The position numbers were made by a program, and so were the translations under genes. A DNA stretch of 64,000 nucleotides from assembly GCF_017874715.1 (NCBI RefSeq), contig NZ_JAGGLR010000006.1, positions 310,001 through 374,000 on the forward strand, read 5' to 3'. This document shows, one piece after another, positions 50,093 to 59,719 of this stretch; the stretch's first letter is position 1, and each line of letters opens with the position of its first letter. The DNA comes from Streptomyces iranensis. Its GTDB lineage: Bacteria > Actinomycetota > Actinomycetes > Streptomycetales > Streptomycetaceae. The notes under the pieces were generated by a model. The model had not been told where the DNA came from and did no database searches. It saw only the letters and a list, made by a program, of their open reading frames with translations.

Positions 50093-51508
50093 TTACTTAC
50101 GCGCGTACTCCGGCTCCACCGCGTCACTCTGGTCGAGCGGCTGAGCCCCGCCGCGGGCCTTGAGGACGTACCAGCCGATCACCAGACAGACGGCCCACCC
50201 GGCGCCGACGTACAGGGAGACCCGGCCGTCCTTGTCGTAGGCGACCAGGCAGGTCACGAACAGCAGGAAGACCACCGCCACCCAGCTGAAGACCGAGCCG
50301 CCGGGAGCCGGGAAGGAGGAGGCGGGCAGCCGGCCGGCGCGGAACGCGCGGCGGTACCGGATGTGGGCGAACAGGATCATCAGCCAGGTCCAGATGCCAC
50401 AGGCCGTGGACACCGAGGTGACGTAGGTGAACGCCTTCTCGGGGACGACGTAGTTGAGGACCACGCCGATAGCCATGAAGAGGACGGAGAAGGTGATGCC
50501 GAGGGCCGGGGACTTGCGGACGTTGAGCCGGGCGAAGATCCTCGGCCCCTCACCGCTGGTCGCCAGGTCGCGCAGCATCCGGCCGGTGGAGTACATACCG
50601 GAGTTACAGGAGGACAGGGCCGCGGTCAGGACGACGAAGTTGACGATACCGGCGGCGAGGGGGATGCCGATCTTGGAGAAGCCGTGCACGAAGGGGCTCT
50701 CACCGGCCGAGAACTCGGTCCACTTGACGACGGCGAGCAGCACCACCAGGGCGCCGACGTAGAAGATGATGATGCGCCACGGCAGCGTATTGATCGCCTT
50801 GGGCAGGGTCTTCTCCGGGTCCTCGGACTCGCTCGCGGTGACGCCGACGAGCTCGACGGCGATGTAGGCGAACATCACGCCCTGGAGGGTCATCAGGCTG
50901 TCGCCGATGCCGTTGGGGAAGAACCCGCCATGGGACCAGAGGTTCGAGGCGGCGGCGGTGTCACCGGCGTCGGAGAAACCGAGGGTGAGCACACCGAGGC
51001 CGATCACGATCATGCCGATGATCGCGGTGACCTTGACCATCGAGAACCAGAACTCGACCTCACCGAAGACCTTGACCGAGATCAGGTTGACCCCGAAGAG
51101 CACCACCAGGAAGACCAGGGCGCTGACCCACTGCGGGATCGAGGGGAACCAGAAGTTGATGTAGATGGCGGCGGCCGTGAGCTCGGCCATGCCGGTCACC
51201 ACCCACAGGAGCCAGTAGGTCCAGCCGGTCACATAGCCGAAGAACGGGCCCAGGAACTCCCGGATGTATTCCGCGAAGGAGCCCGTGGACCGCCGGTAGA
51301 GGAGCAGCTCACCGAGCGCTCTCATGATGAAGAAGACGATCACGCCCGCAAGGGCGTACATCAGGATGATGCTCGGGCCCGCCTTGGCGATGTTCGCCCC
51401 GGCACCCATGAACAGGCCGACGCCGATGGCGCCGCCGATAGCGATCATCTGGACCTGGCGACTGCCAAGGCCGCGCTCATAGCCCTCTTCAGGAGCCGCT
51501 GAGGTCAT
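50093..51508 (-). CDS. APC family amino acid permease
   Basis: 471 residues from the ATG at 51508. Twelve helices; family motifs ERGLGSRQVQMIAIGGAIGV at the N-terminus, GELLLYRRSTGSFAEYIREF, TGWTYWLLWVVTGMAELTAA, and GVTASESEDPEKTLPKAIN. This is the AAT group (AnsP/GabP/ProY type) of proton symporters. Specificity cannot be read from sequence. A strong palindrome at 51646 in its promoter region suggests a dedicated repressor. Confidence 0.93.
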   Translation of the reverse strand: MTSAAPEEGYERGLGSRQVQMIAIGGAIGVGLFMGAGANIAKAGPSIILMYALAGVIVFFIMRALGELLLYRRSTGSFAEYIREFLGPFFGYVTGWTYWLLWVVTGMAELTAAAIYINFWFPSIPQWVSALVFLVVLFGVNLISVKVFGEVEFWFSMVKVTAIIGMIVIGLGVLTLGFSDAGDTAAASNLWSHGGFFPNGIGDSLMTLQGVMFAYIAVELVGVTASESEDPEKTLPKAINTLPWRIIIFYVGALVVLLAVVKWTEFSAGESPFVHGFSKIGIPLAAGIVNFVVLTAALSSCNSGMYSTGRMLRDLATSGEGPRIFARLNVRKSPALGITFSVLFMAIGVVLNYVVPEKAFTYVTSVSTACGIWTWLMILFAHIRYRRAFRAGRLPASSFPAPGGSVFSWVAVVFLLFVTCLVAYDKDGRVSLYVGAGWAVCLVIGWYVLKARGGAQPLDQSDAVEPEYARK

Positions 51509-51645
51509 ATTGCTGCGCCTTTCTCCCTGTGGCGGCTGGCTGCGATCGTGAAGATTTATCACGTCGGCAACACTGACCGGCTGAGCCACGTGTGGCGCAC
51601 ACCACAGGGAGAAGCGGACAAAAGTTGTGGTGCTCAACAAAGTTG

Positions 51646-51667
51646 ACGATCGCAGTGATGCGATCGT
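51646..51667. promoter_or_regulatory. Palindromic operator upstream of the permease
   Basis: ACGATCGCA-GTGA-TGCGATCGT is a perfect 9-bp inverted repeat with a 4-nt spacer, about 140 nt upstream of the permease start. GTTGTGGTGCTCAACAA nearby at 51624-51640 is a second, looser repeat. Confidence 0.5.
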
Positions 51668-51719
51668 TATCCGGAGTTGAGCATCCTCTAAACGAACACT
51701 CAGTGATTGCCGGAGGGAA

Positions 51720-52331
51720 TCATTCCGGCATGAGCGTCTCGATCAGGGTCTCCTGGAGCCCGCCGAGCCAGAAGTACGCCATCACCATCGGCTTGCGCGG
51801 ATCGGAGTCCGGCAGCCCCAGCAGCTCACCGCCGTCGTCCTCGTCGGTGACCTCCAGCCGGGTCCCGATGGCCAGCCGCAGGTCGTTGAGCGCGCACAGC
51901 CAGTGCCGGGCCCGCTCCGGCGCCAGCTCCAGCACCGCCGGGGCCCCGCGCGAGGAGCCGGAGCCCAGCGCGTCCAGGTCGCGCACCACCGTCAGGGCGT
52001 CGTCCCGCTTGCGCGCCCGCAGGTCGTTCTCGGTGAAGCGGCGGAACTCCGCGGACGCCTCCCGCGCCTCCTTCTCCTCCCGCGCCCCGAGCTCCTGGTC
52101 AGGCGGGGAGTAGGCGTCCGGGAAGAGCCGGGCGAGCGCCGGATCCTCCGGCGGCTTGCTGGGGCCGTCCGCGAAGAGCGCGGCCAGCGGGTCGTCGCCC
52201 CCGGCGGGCTGGTCGCCCGGACCGATCAGCTCGGCGAGCTGCATGGCCAGGCTGCGCAGGATGGAGATCTCCACCTCGTCCAGGGCGATGGCGGCGCCGC
52301 CGCCAGGCAGAGGCTCGAAACGTCCCGACAT
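51720..52331 (-). CDS. DUF2017 family protein
   Basis: 203 residues; ATG at 52331 (AGGAG 6 nt upstream) overlaps the clpS stop. DUF2017 marks: ALDEVEISILRSLAMQLAELIG, EFRRFTENDLRARKRDDA, HWLCALNDLRLAIGTRLEV and the final AYFWLGGLQETLIETL. An actinobacteria-specific helical protein always next to clpS; function unknown but conserved linkage suggests a role with the ClpS-ClpCP N-degron machinery. Confidence 0.92.
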   Translation of the reverse strand: MSGRFEPLPGGGAAIALDEVEISILRSLAMQLAELIGPGDQPAGGDDPLAALFADGPSKPPEDPALARLFPDAYSPPDQELGAREEKEAREASAEFRRFTENDLRARKRDDALTVVRDLDALGSGSSRGAPAVLELAPERARHWLCALNDLRLAIGTRLEVTDEDDGGELLGLPDSDPRKPMVMAYFWLGGLQETLIETLMPE

Positions 52332-52642
52332 CAGCGCTCCTGCTGGAGGGTCGCCCACAGGCCGTAGCCGTGCATCGCCTGCACGTCGCGCTCCATCTCC
52401 TCGCGGGTGCCGCTCGAGACGATCGCGCGGCCTTTGTGGTGGACGTCGAGCATCAAACGGTTGGCCTTGTCCTTGGAGTAGCCGAAGTAGCTCTGAAAGA
52501 CGTAGGTCACATAGCTCATGAGATTGACGGGGTCGTTGTGGACCACCGTCACCCAGGGAACGTCGGGTTCCGGCACCGACGACGGTGCTTCACGGGATTC
52601 AGGACGTTCGATCTCCACGGGCGCGACACTCACACGTCCCAT
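52331..52642 (-). CDS. clpS: ClpS adaptor protein
   Basis: 103 residues from the ATG at 52642. The conserved [17 protein letters not shown] (N-degron pocket) and [18 protein letters not shown] segments are present. It delivers N-end-rule substrates to the ClpAP/ClpCP protease. Translationally coupled to the DUF2017 gene (TGATG). Confidence 0.94.
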   Translation of the reverse strand: MGRVSVAPVEIERPESREAPSSVPEPDVPWVTVVHNDPVNLMSYVTYVFQSYFGYSKDKANRLMLDVHHKGRAIVSSGTREEMERDVQAMHGYGLWATLQQER

Positions 52643-52725
52643 GCTGCCACCCGGCACAGGCCGCCGCCTAAACCGGCACCCAGATCTCGTCACTCTGACG
52701 AGTACGGGAGGTAGCATCGTCAACC

Positions 52726-54060
52726 ATGGACACTGCGGACTTGGGACTGCCGGTGGACGTGCCGTCGACCGCACTCTTCACCGACCGGTACGAACTCACC
52801 ATGCTTCAGGCCGCGCTGCGGGCGGGCACCGCCGACCGCCGCTCGGTCTTCGAGGTCTTCACCAGGCGCCTCCCCGAGGGCCGGCGCTACGGCGTCGTGG
52901 CGGGCACCGGGCGGGTGCTGGACGCCGTCGAGAACTTCCGCTTCGACGCCGGCGTGCTGGACTTCCTCGCCCAGCAGCGGATCGTGGACGAGCCCACGCT
53001 CGGCTGGCTCGCCGACTACCGCTTCCGCGGCGACATCTGGGGCTACCCCGAGGGCGAGGTCTACTTCCCCGGCTCGCCGATCATCCGGGTGGAGGGCACC
53101 TTCGCCGAGGCGGTGCTGCTGGAGACGGTCATCCTCTCCATCCTCAACCACGACTCCGCGGTGGCCGCCGCCGCGTCCCGGATGTCCACCGCCGCCGGCG
53201 ACCGGCCGCTCATCGAGATGGGCGCCCGCCGCACCCATGAGCTGGCCGCCGTGGCCGCCGCCCGCGCCGCCTACGTCGGCGGCTTCACCACCACCTCCGA
53301 CCTCGCGGCCGGATTCCGCTACAACATCCCCACCGTGGGCACCAGCGCCCACGCCTTCACCCTGCTGCACGACAGCGAACGGGACGCCTTCACGGCGCAG
53401 GTCCAGGCCCATGGCAGCGACACCACCCTGCTCGTGGACACCTATGACGTCGCCGAGGCGGTGCGCACCGCCGTGGAGGTGGCCGGCAAGGACCTGGGCG
53501 CCGTAAGGATCGACTCCGGCGATCTGCTGCTGCTCGCCCACCGGGTGCGCCAGCAGCTGGACGAGCTGGACGCCAAGAACACCAAGATCGTGGTGACCAG
53601 CGACCTCGACGAGTACGCGATCGCCTCGCTGGCCGCGGCCCCCGTGGACGCGTACGGGGTCGGCACCCAGCTGGTCACCGGCAGCGGCCACCCCACCAGC
53701 TCGATGGTCTACAAGCTGGTGGCGCGGGCGGTTTCGGACGACGCGGACGCGCCGCTGCTGCCGGTGGCCAAGAAGTCCATGGGCGCCAAGACCTCGGTGG
53801 GCGGCCGCAAATGGGCCGCGCGGCGGGTGGACGAGCACGGTGTGGCCGAGGCCGAGGTGATCGGCACCGGTGAGGTCCCCGATGAGCTGGCGGACCATCA
53901 ACTGCTGGTGGAGCTGGTGCGCGGGGGCGAGATCGTGGCCCGCGAGCCGCTGGACGCGGCGCGGGACCGGCACATCGCGGCACGGGCCGGGCTGCCGCTG
54001 TCGGCGACCCAGCTCTCGCGCGGGGAGCCGGTCCTGCCCACCGAGTACGCGCGGGCCTGA
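52726..54060 (+). CDS. pncB: Nicotinate phosphoribosyltransferase
   Basis: 444 residues; ATG at 52726. [71 protein letters not shown], and the [21 protein letters not shown] phosphate region mark this NAPRTase. It makes nicotinate mononucleotide in NAD salvage. pncA follows, giving a nicotinamide-to-NaMN route. Confidence 0.95.
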   Translation: MDTADLGLPVDVPSTALFTDRYELTMLQAALRAGTADRRSVFEVFTRRLPEGRRYGVVAGTGRVLDAVENFRFDAGVLDFLAQQRIVDEPTLGWLADYRFRGDIWGYPEGEVYFPGSPIIRVEGTFAEAVLLETVILSILNHDSAVAAAASRMSTAAGDRPLIEMGARRTHELAAVAAARAAYVGGFTTTSDLAAGFRYNIPTVGTSAHAFTLLHDSERDAFTAQVQAHGSDTTLLVDTYDVAEAVRTAVEVAGKDLGAVRIDSGDLLLLAHRVRQQLDELDAKNTKIVVTSDLDEYAIASLAAAPVDAYGVGTQLVTGSGHPTSSMVYKLVARAVSDDADAPLLPVAKKSMGAKTSVGGRKWAARRVDEHGVAEAEVIGTGEVPDELADHQLLVELVRGGEIVAREPLDAARDRHIAARAGLPLSATQLSRGEPVLPTEYARA

Positions 54061-54135
54061 GGCGGGCGGGTCATGAGCGGGAACACGGGGCACGCCCACT
54101 GCCGCAATCGGCGCGGAGTGTCTACCCTCGGTGAC

Positions 54136-54720
54136 ATGCACCGGGCACTGATCGTCGTCGACGTCCAGAACGACTTCTGCGAGGGCGGAAGCCTCGCGGT
54201 GACGGGGGGCGCGGACGTCGCCGCCGCGATCACCGATCTGATCGGGGAGGCCACGCCCGGTTACCGGCATGTCGTCGCCACCCGTGATCACCACATCGAT
54301 CCGGGCGATCACTTCTCGGACAACCCGGACTACGAGCACACCTGGCCGGTGCACTGTGTCGCGGGCACCGAGGGCGTCGGCTTCCACCCGAACTTCGCGC
54401 CCGCCGTCGCCTCCGGCGCGATCGACGCGGTCTTCGACAAGGGCGCGTACACGGGGGCGTACAGCGGCTTCGAGGGCACCGACGAGCACGGGACCCCGCT
54501 CGCCCAGTGGCTGCGCGAGCGGGAGGTGACCGAGGTGGACGTGGTGGGCATCGCCACCGACCACTGCGTGCGGGCCACGGCGCTGGACGCGCGCCGCGAG
54601 GGGTTCGCGGCGCATGTCCTGCTGGACCTGACCGCGGGCGTCTCCCCGGGCACGACCGAGCGCGCCCTGGAGGAGCTGCGGGCGGCCGGGGTCGAGCTCA
54701 GCGGCAAGCCGGTCGTCTGA
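54136..54720 (+). CDS. pncA: Nicotinamidase
   Basis: 194 residues from the ATG at 54136. Catalytic Asp in LIVVDVQNDFCEGGSL, metal-site DHHIDPGDHF, Lys in FDKGAYTGAYSGF, and the nucleophile Cys in GIATDHCVRATALDA. Converts nicotinamide to nicotinate for PncB encoded just upstream. Confidence 0.95.
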   Translation: MHRALIVVDVQNDFCEGGSLAVTGGADVAAAITDLIGEATPGYRHVVATRDHHIDPGDHFSDNPDYEHTWPVHCVAGTEGVGFHPNFAPAVASGAIDAVFDKGAYTGAYSGFEGTDEHGTPLAQWLREREVTEVDVVGIATDHCVRATALDARREGFAAHVLLDLTAGVSPGTTERALEELRAAGVELSGKPVV

Positions 54721-54814
54721 CGGCGCCGGAGGCGCTCACAGCGGCCCCCAGCGCCCTTCCCGACGGCTCCCCCGCCCTCCCGGGCCCCGGTGCTACGCGG
54801 CGCATCCGGCGGAT

Positions 54815-54948
54815 CTTCCCCCTCCCCACCCCTGGACCCCGGACGGGCTGAAATCAGCCCCTCCGGCGTTTGAGGAGCGGGGTCTGGGGCGGAGCCCCAG
54901 TTTCGGGAAGGGGCGGGTAGGGGAACAGCCCGCCGCAGGCGACACAAG
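54815..54948. repeat. Dispersed GC-rich intergenic repeat, copy 4
   Basis: This has the core hairpin CTGGGGC-GGA-GCCCCAG at 54884-54900 with GGGAAGGGGCGGG and AACAGCCCGCCGCAGGCG following. It begins with the GCCCCTCCGGCGTTTGAGGA variant that also appears in part in copy 2. Confidence 0.85.
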
Positions 54949-54961
54949 CCGCCGGGCACCC

Positions 54962-55276
54962 CTACGAGGCCGGAGCCGGTGGTCTGAGGAGGGCGGCCAT
55001 GGGATGCCAGAGCTCCCCTCCGCGGTCCGGCGCGGCGCGCCAGACCACCCCGTCGGGATGGTGGAGCACCGCCGTCACCTCGTCGGGCGTCGGCGGCGCG
55101 GCGTTGCCGCGCAGATAGACAGCGCGAAGCCCGAGATTGCGGAGCCTGGTCAGGGCTCGCTGGCGGTTCGCGGCGTGTACCAGTACGCGGACGCCGCCCT
55201 CGCCCAGCGGGCGCGGCAGCGTCAGTGCGACCACCACACTGCCGCCCGGCAGCTTGGTGAATCCTCCGTCGGCCAT
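54962..55276 (-). CDS. Conserved hypothetical protein
   Basis: 104 residues; ATG at 55276. It appears as a single small alpha/beta domain (SVVVALTLPRPLGEGGVRVLV, ANRQRALTRLRNLGLRAVYLRG, then HPDGVVWRAAPDRGGELWHPM). No signal or membrane segment. Codon use is typical of a real gene. I do not recognise a family; found next to pncA in similar genomes, from memory. Confidence 0.7.
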   Translation of the reverse strand: MADGGFTKLPGGSVVVALTLPRPLGEGGVRVLVHAANRQRALTRLRNLGLRAVYLRGNAAPPTPDEVTAVLHHPDGVVWRAAPDRGGELWHPMAALLRPPAPAS

Positions 55277-55348
55277 TGCGGGTCATGTCCCCCGTGAGAC
55301 GTCGTGTCAACAAGAAGGTCTAAGGGGCATCTAAACGCGAACGGCCGC

Positions 55349-55381
55349 CGCCCGCTAGGGGGCGACGGCCGCTACCGCTCT
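55349..55381. terminator. Probable terminator downstream of the M6 protease
   Basis: Imperfect inverted repeat GGCCGCCGCCC / GGGCGACGGCC around CGCTAGG, 30 nt past the protease stop. Confidence 0.55.
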
Positions 55382-55410
55382 GACCTGCGAAAATGCAGAC
55401 TGGTGTGGAT

Positions 55411-57798
55411 CTAGGAGGCGGACGGTCCAACCTGGACGGTCATCGTCGAGCCACCCGGGAGCTCCTTGAGGATCTTGATCCGGGTATTGGTGTCAGCAGT
55501 CTCGACACTGCCGGTCGGGTTGCTCTTGTCCCAGTACGTACCCTTGTGGTCGTCAAAGACCGGAAGGCCCGGCTTCGGCTTCACCTTGGCGGCCTTGCCG
55601 TCGTTGTGCAGCGTGAAGCCGTCCGAGGGGAGCCGGCTGAAGGGGGAGTCGTACGCCTGGATCCGGTTGCGCATCAGCGCGCCGTCCGCCCACTTCTCGG
55701 CGGCGGGGTGCGCGTCGATCGGCAGGATCAGACCGCTGCCCGGGTGGACACCGACGTTGTTGTCCGGCTGCGAGGTGTCCCACTGCCAGATCAGCAGCCC
55801 GTTCTGGTACGGGAAGTGCTCGACCCAGTTGGGCCGGCTGGAGGCCCAGCCGAAGTTGTACGGACCGGTCTTGAGGGTGGTGTCGTACGACACGTACTGG
55901 CGGTTCTCGGCGAGGTAGTACTGCGGGTAGTCCTTGGTGAAGGAGCCGCCGATGCGCGAGAAGCCCTTCGCCGTCCAGCCGTTGTCGTCGCCCTCGGCGC
56001 CGTCGCTGAAGACCGGGGCGCCGTCCGCGGTCAGGGTGATCGCGTCGGCCGCGAAGCCCTTCTGCGCCACACCGCCGTCGGTCTGGTAGCGGAAGCGCAG
56101 GTCGATCTTCTTGCCCGCGTAGGCGTCCAGCGGGAAGGAGAGCTTCTTGTACGCGCCGGAGGTGCCGGTCAGCGCGGGCTTGTCACCGGCGTCGCGCGGG
56201 ATGGCCTTGCCGTCCGCGGTGCCGTCGACGGGCGTCCAGTTGGCGCCGCCGTCCGTGGAGACCTCGGCGTAGAGGTAGTCGTAGTTCTCCTCGATGTCCC
56301 ACCAGCCCTGGAGGTCCAGGCTGGCCTTGGACTTACCCGTGAGGTCCACGGACCGGGTCAGGGTGTTCTTGAGGTCGTCACCCATTCCGCTCCACCACTG
56401 CTTGGAGCCCTCGGCGGGGGCGACCACCTCGGTGGTGACGGCCTTGGCGGGCAGCTCGACCACCAGCGCCTGCTTGTTCTTGGTGTTGTACTCGGCCACC
56501 CCGAGGGTGTGGGTGGACTTCTTACCGGCCTTGGCCGAGGCGTAGTTCAGCCAGCCCAGCTGGAGCTTGTCCCAGGCGTTCATGTCCCCGGGCAGATCGC
56601 CGATGGCGTCCTTACCGGTGCCGAGCCAGGATCCCGCGGACATCAGCGACCAGTAGGCGACGGACGACTCCCCCTTGCCGGTGGTGTCGTACTCGTCCGG
56701 CAGGCCCAGGTCATGGCCGTACTCATGGGCGAAGACGCCGAGGCCGCCGTTCTCCGGCTGCATGGTGTAGTCGCCGACCCAGATGCCGGTGTCGCCGATC
56801 TGCGTACCGCCCGACTTGTTCTCGCCGGGGCCGGTCTTGCCCGCGTCGGTGCCGTACGCGTACCAGCGGTGCGCCCAGATGGCGTTCTCGCCCTGGACCC
56901 CGCCGCCCGCGGACTCGTCCTCACCGGCGTGGACGATCTGGAAGTGGTCGATGTAGCCGTCGGGCTCGTTGAAGTTGCCGTCGGCGTCGTAGTCGTAGCG
57001 GTCCCACTGGTCGTACTTGGCCAGGTCCGCCTTGATCTGCGCGTCGGTGCGGCCGGCCGCCTTCTGGTCCTTGGCCCACTGGTTGACGCCGTCGCGGATC
57101 AGGTCCCAGGCGTTGGCGCAGTTGGTGTCGCCGCAGTAGTTGGAGCCGTAGCGGGCCTCGTTCCAGTCGACCTTGGCCCAGTCGGAGACCTCGCCGTCCA
57201 CCGAGTAGCGGCCCGAGGACTGCTTCTCGTAGTACTTCTTCAGGGACTCCTTCTTCTTGTCCTTGGAGAAGTAGAGGTCCTGGAAGTGCTGGCGGTTGTA
57301 GTCCTTCTGCCAGGCCGTGCTGTTGTCGTCGGCGCGGTCCGGCCGGCCTATGGTGTTGTGCGCCGGGCCCGGGTCGCCGCCGTACTTCTTCACCGGCGGC
57401 TTGGGGCCGTCCCCGTCCGGGTCGTACATGGTGGTGTCGTCCACCTTGTCGCCGAACTCGACCAGGATGGTGAAGATCTTGTCGGTCTTCTCCCGGGCCA
57501 GCTCGACGTACTTGCCCTTGCCGAGCTTCACGACCTTGGACGCCCCGCGCGTGGTCGCCTTGGTGTCGCCGGAGATGACCTGGCGCAGCGCCTCCTGGCG
57601 CTGTGCCTCCCGCTGCTTGCTGTAGGGGCCCTCGAGGTCGTGCTGGACATCCGTCTTCGCGGGCGCCGGATCATGGCGCTCGACACGCGTAGACGGTGCG
57701 TCCGCCTGGGCCATGCCGGTCGATAGTGCCGCCGCTCCGAGCGCGGCCACCACAGTGGCTATGGCGGCCGATCTGGCCGTCCTCCGTTGGCTGTTCAC
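55411..57798 (-). CDS. Secreted M6 (immune inhibitor A) metalloprotease
   Basis: 795 residues from the GTG at 57798 (GGAGGA 8 nt upstream). A signal peptide cleaves near GMAQADA. A propeptide of about 75 residues is followed by the M6 catalytic domain with zinc motif FAHEYGHDLGLPDEYD. A C-terminal jelly-roll/MAM-like region comes last (LDLQGWWDIEENYDYLY, VSTDGGANWTPVDG). Immune inhibitor A of Bacillus degrades host defence proteins; in Streptomyces such enzymes are extracellular proteases of development and nutrient recycling. Confidence 0.94.
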   Translation of the reverse strand: MNSQRRTARSAAIATVVAALGAAALSTGMAQADAPSTRVERHDPAPAKTDVQHDLEGPYSKQREAQRQEALRQVISGDTKATTRGASKVVKLGKGKYVELAREKTDKIFTILVEFGDKVDDTTMYDPDGDGPKPPVKKYGGDPGPAHNTIGRPDRADDNSTAWQKDYNRQHFQDLYFSKDKKKESLKKYYEKQSSGRYSVDGEVSDWAKVDWNEARYGSNYCGDTNCANAWDLIRDGVNQWAKDQKAAGRTDAQIKADLAKYDQWDRYDYDADGNFNEPDGYIDHFQIVHAGEDESAGGGVQGENAIWAHRWYAYGTDAGKTGPGENKSGGTQIGDTGIWVGDYTMQPENGGLGVFAHEYGHDLGLPDEYDTTGKGESSVAYWSLMSAGSWLGTGKDAIGDLPGDMNAWDKLQLGWLNYASAKAGKKSTHTLGVAEYNTKNKQALVVELPAKAVTTEVVAPAEGSKQWWSGMGDDLKNTLTRSVDLTGKSKASLDLQGWWDIEENYDYLYAEVSTDGGANWTPVDGTADGKAIPRDAGDKPALTGTSGAYKKLSFPLDAYAGKKIDLRFRYQTDGGVAQKGFAADAITLTADGAPVFSDGAEGDDNGWTAKGFSRIGGSFTKDYPQYYLAENRQYVSYDTTLKTGPYNFGWASSRPNWVEHFPYQNGLLIWQWDTSQPDNNVGVHPGSGLILPIDAHPAAEKWADGALMRNRIQAYDSPFSRLPSDGFTLHNDGKAAKVKPKPGLPVFDDHKGTYWDKSNPTGSVETADTNTRIKILKELPGGSTMTVQVGPSAS

Positions 57799-58117
57799 TC
57801 GCTCAGTCCTCCCCTTTCCACACCAGTGCCGGACATTTGACCGGAGTGGCAGGAGAAAAGACAGACCTTGACTTGGACTGGTGAGACAAGTACGTTCTGC
57901 GATCCCGATGTTCCGTTTAACGGACAGCAACGGGCGCGCCATGCACGCCGGTTGGCACACCCGATGATTCCGTGCGCCCCCTGTGCAACGGCGTCGTGGG
58001 TGAGGTCACGCTTACTTCCGTTCCCCACGGGCATGCAGGACCGTAGAGTCAGGACTGACGGTGCACTTCAGCCTGACTCATGCCCCCTGCATATCGCCCC
58101 CGAGGACGGATCCCGCC
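57799..58117. other. Gene-free divergent promoter region with a palindrome
   Basis: 319 nt between the M6 protease and a small membrane protein gene. TCCGTTTAACGGA at 57912-57924 is a perfect 6+1+6 palindrome, 114 nt upstream of the protease start, similar in form to IclR-type operators. No other feature recognised. Confidence 0.4.
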
Positions 58118-58399
58118 ATGCCGCGTCCGACTCCTGCACAGCTTGCCTATGGTTCGGCCACCGTCGTTCTCTCGACCTTCGCCATGCTGCTGCTCTCCCA
58201 GACCCGATCGGGGCTCGGGGTGGCGGTGGTGACCGTGGTCGGGCTGGTTCTCGGGCTCATCGTCGCTGTCACCGTGCCGGTGGCCCGGGTGTCCCGCCCC
58301 GGCCGCACCGTCCGCACCAGCCGCCCGGTGGCGGGGTCCGGACCGGCCGACCCGGCGCGGGCGCACACCCGGGCGCACGCCGACTCACTGCACGGCTGA
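58118..58399 (+). CDS. Small membrane protein
   Basis: 93 residues; ATG at 58118 (GAGGACGGA upstream). Two adjacent hydrophobic helices (LAYGSATVVLSTFAMLLL and VAVVTVVGLVLGLIVAVTV), then an Arg/Pro-rich cytoplasmic tail. Its end overlaps the converging RDD gene by 15 nt. Conserved in Streptomyces, function unknown. Confidence 0.78.
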   Translation: MPRPTPAQLAYGSATVVLSTFAMLLLSQTRSGLGVAVVTVVGLVLGLIVAVTVPVARVSRPGRTVRTSRPVAGSGPADPARAHTRAHADSLHG

Positions 58400-58891
58400 C
58401 ACCACGACGGTCCGCGCGGCCTTGTCGTGCAGACAGCGCTGGAACGGCTTGTCCCACAGCAGTGAGACCGAGTTGACCAGCCAGAAGACCGTGCCGACCA
58501 GCAGCGGGATGAGCATCCCCGGCAGCACGTAGACCGCCGCGCGGACCCAGCCCTGACCGGCCGGCACATTCCCGTCGGACAGCATCGCCACCCGGATGCG
58601 CAGTGCCTTCTTGCCGAGCGTCTGTCCGCTGCGGGCCAGCATGACGCCCTCGTAGCCGAAGTAGAGCGCCATCGTGATGACGAGCGCGAGAGTCACCTTG
58701 CCCATGTCCTGCTCGCCCGGGTGGTCCATCGTGTACTGGAGCGCGCCGGTCGCCGTGAGCGCCACCGTCCAGATCGCGCCGAGGATGACGATGTCGATGA
58801 GCCGGGCGGTGAAGCGCTGACCAGGGGTGGCCAGCGGGGGCATCCCCGGGGGGATCACAGGCGGGGGCGAGGACAGCGGGTCGGGGGCCAT
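58385..58891 (-). CDS. RDD family membrane protein (1)
   Basis: 168 residues from the ATG at 58891. RDD domain: FTARLIDIVILGAIWTVALT (first helix with R-x-x-D), YEGVMLARSGQTLGKKALRIRV, and the end CLHDKAARTVVVSA. Three to four helices. RDD proteins are poorly understood; some act as Na+(Li+)/H+ antiporters. First of three paralogues in a row. Confidence 0.88.
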   Translation of the reverse strand: MAPDPLSSPPPVIPPGMPPLATPGQRFTARLIDIVILGAIWTVALTATGALQYTMDHPGEQDMGKVTLALVITMALYFGYEGVMLARSGQTLGKKALRIRVAMLSDGNVPAGQGWVRAAVYVLPGMLIPLLVGTVFWLVNSVSLLWDKPFQRCLHDKAARTVVVSAVQ

Positions 58892-58968
58892 GCCCCCGAT
58901 TACATCAGCGCTCCCGGAGGACCGGAAGCTCAGGGGGCACCTCGGGGGCTCGGGGCGCACCCCGGGGA

Positions 58969-59562
58969 TCAGGGCACGGCCGAGACCACCAGCGTCTTGG
59001 CCGCCTTGTCGTGCAGGCACTGCCGGTAGGGCCGGTCCCAGGTGCACCACAACACATTGATCAGCCAGAAGAGGAAGCCACAGCAGGGCACGATCTCGGG
59101 CAGGGCATACACCCCGGCGCGCAGCCAGCCCGCCTGGCCGGCCGGCGGCCGCCCGTTCTCCAGCATGGCGACCCGGATCTTCATCGCCTTCTTGCCGACG
59201 GTCTGGCCGTCCCGGGTCAGCATCAGCCCCTCGTAGAGGAAGTAGACCAGGACGTAGACCAGCGTGACGGTGGTCGAACGCGCGCTGCCCTCGATCGGGT
59301 CATAGCCCCCGGCGATCGCGGTCACGACGAGCCCGACCGGGATGCCGATGAGCAGCGCGTCGATGATCCGGGCGATCAGACGGCGGCCGAGGTGCGCGAG
59401 CGGGGGCATCCCGGCGTACGGCTCGGGTCCCGCGGTGTGGTCCCCGTGGTCCCCGTGGTCCCCGTACGGGGAGCCGTTCGCACGCGGTTGTTTTGCGAAC
59501 GGATCGCTGCTGTCCCGGTCCCGGGGCTCGTCGGACCCGGGCGGCGGCTGGTCGGTGCTCAT
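58969..59562 (-). CDS. RDD family membrane protein (2)
   Basis: 197 residues; ATG at 59562. About 50 Pro/Asp/Gly-rich residues (with a GDHGDHGDH repeat) precede the RDD domain LIARIIDALLIGIPVGLVV, YEGLMLTRDGQTVGKKAMKIRV and CLHDKAAKTLVVSA. Closest to the neighbouring copies; a local duplication. Confidence 0.88.
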   Translation of the reverse strand: MSTDQPPPGSDEPRDRDSSDPFAKQPRANGSPYGDHGDHGDHTAGPEPYAGMPPLAHLGRRLIARIIDALLIGIPVGLVVTAIAGGYDPIEGSARSTTVTLVYVLVYFLYEGLMLTRDGQTVGKKAMKIRVAMLENGRPPAGQAGWLRAGVYALPEIVPCCGFLFWLINVLWCTWDRPYRQCLHDKAAKTLVVSAVP

Positions 59563-59719
59563 GGCCCGAGTCGACCCCGGAGCCGGGACCGCCGCATCCG
59601 GCGCGCCCCGTTCGGGCGACCGGGATCGTCCATCCGCCGCAGCCGGGGCGGATGTTCGGTTCGGCGGAGGGCGGCTCGGTCGGCCGGCGCTCAGTCGGCG
59701 ACGCTCAGTCGGCCGGCGC

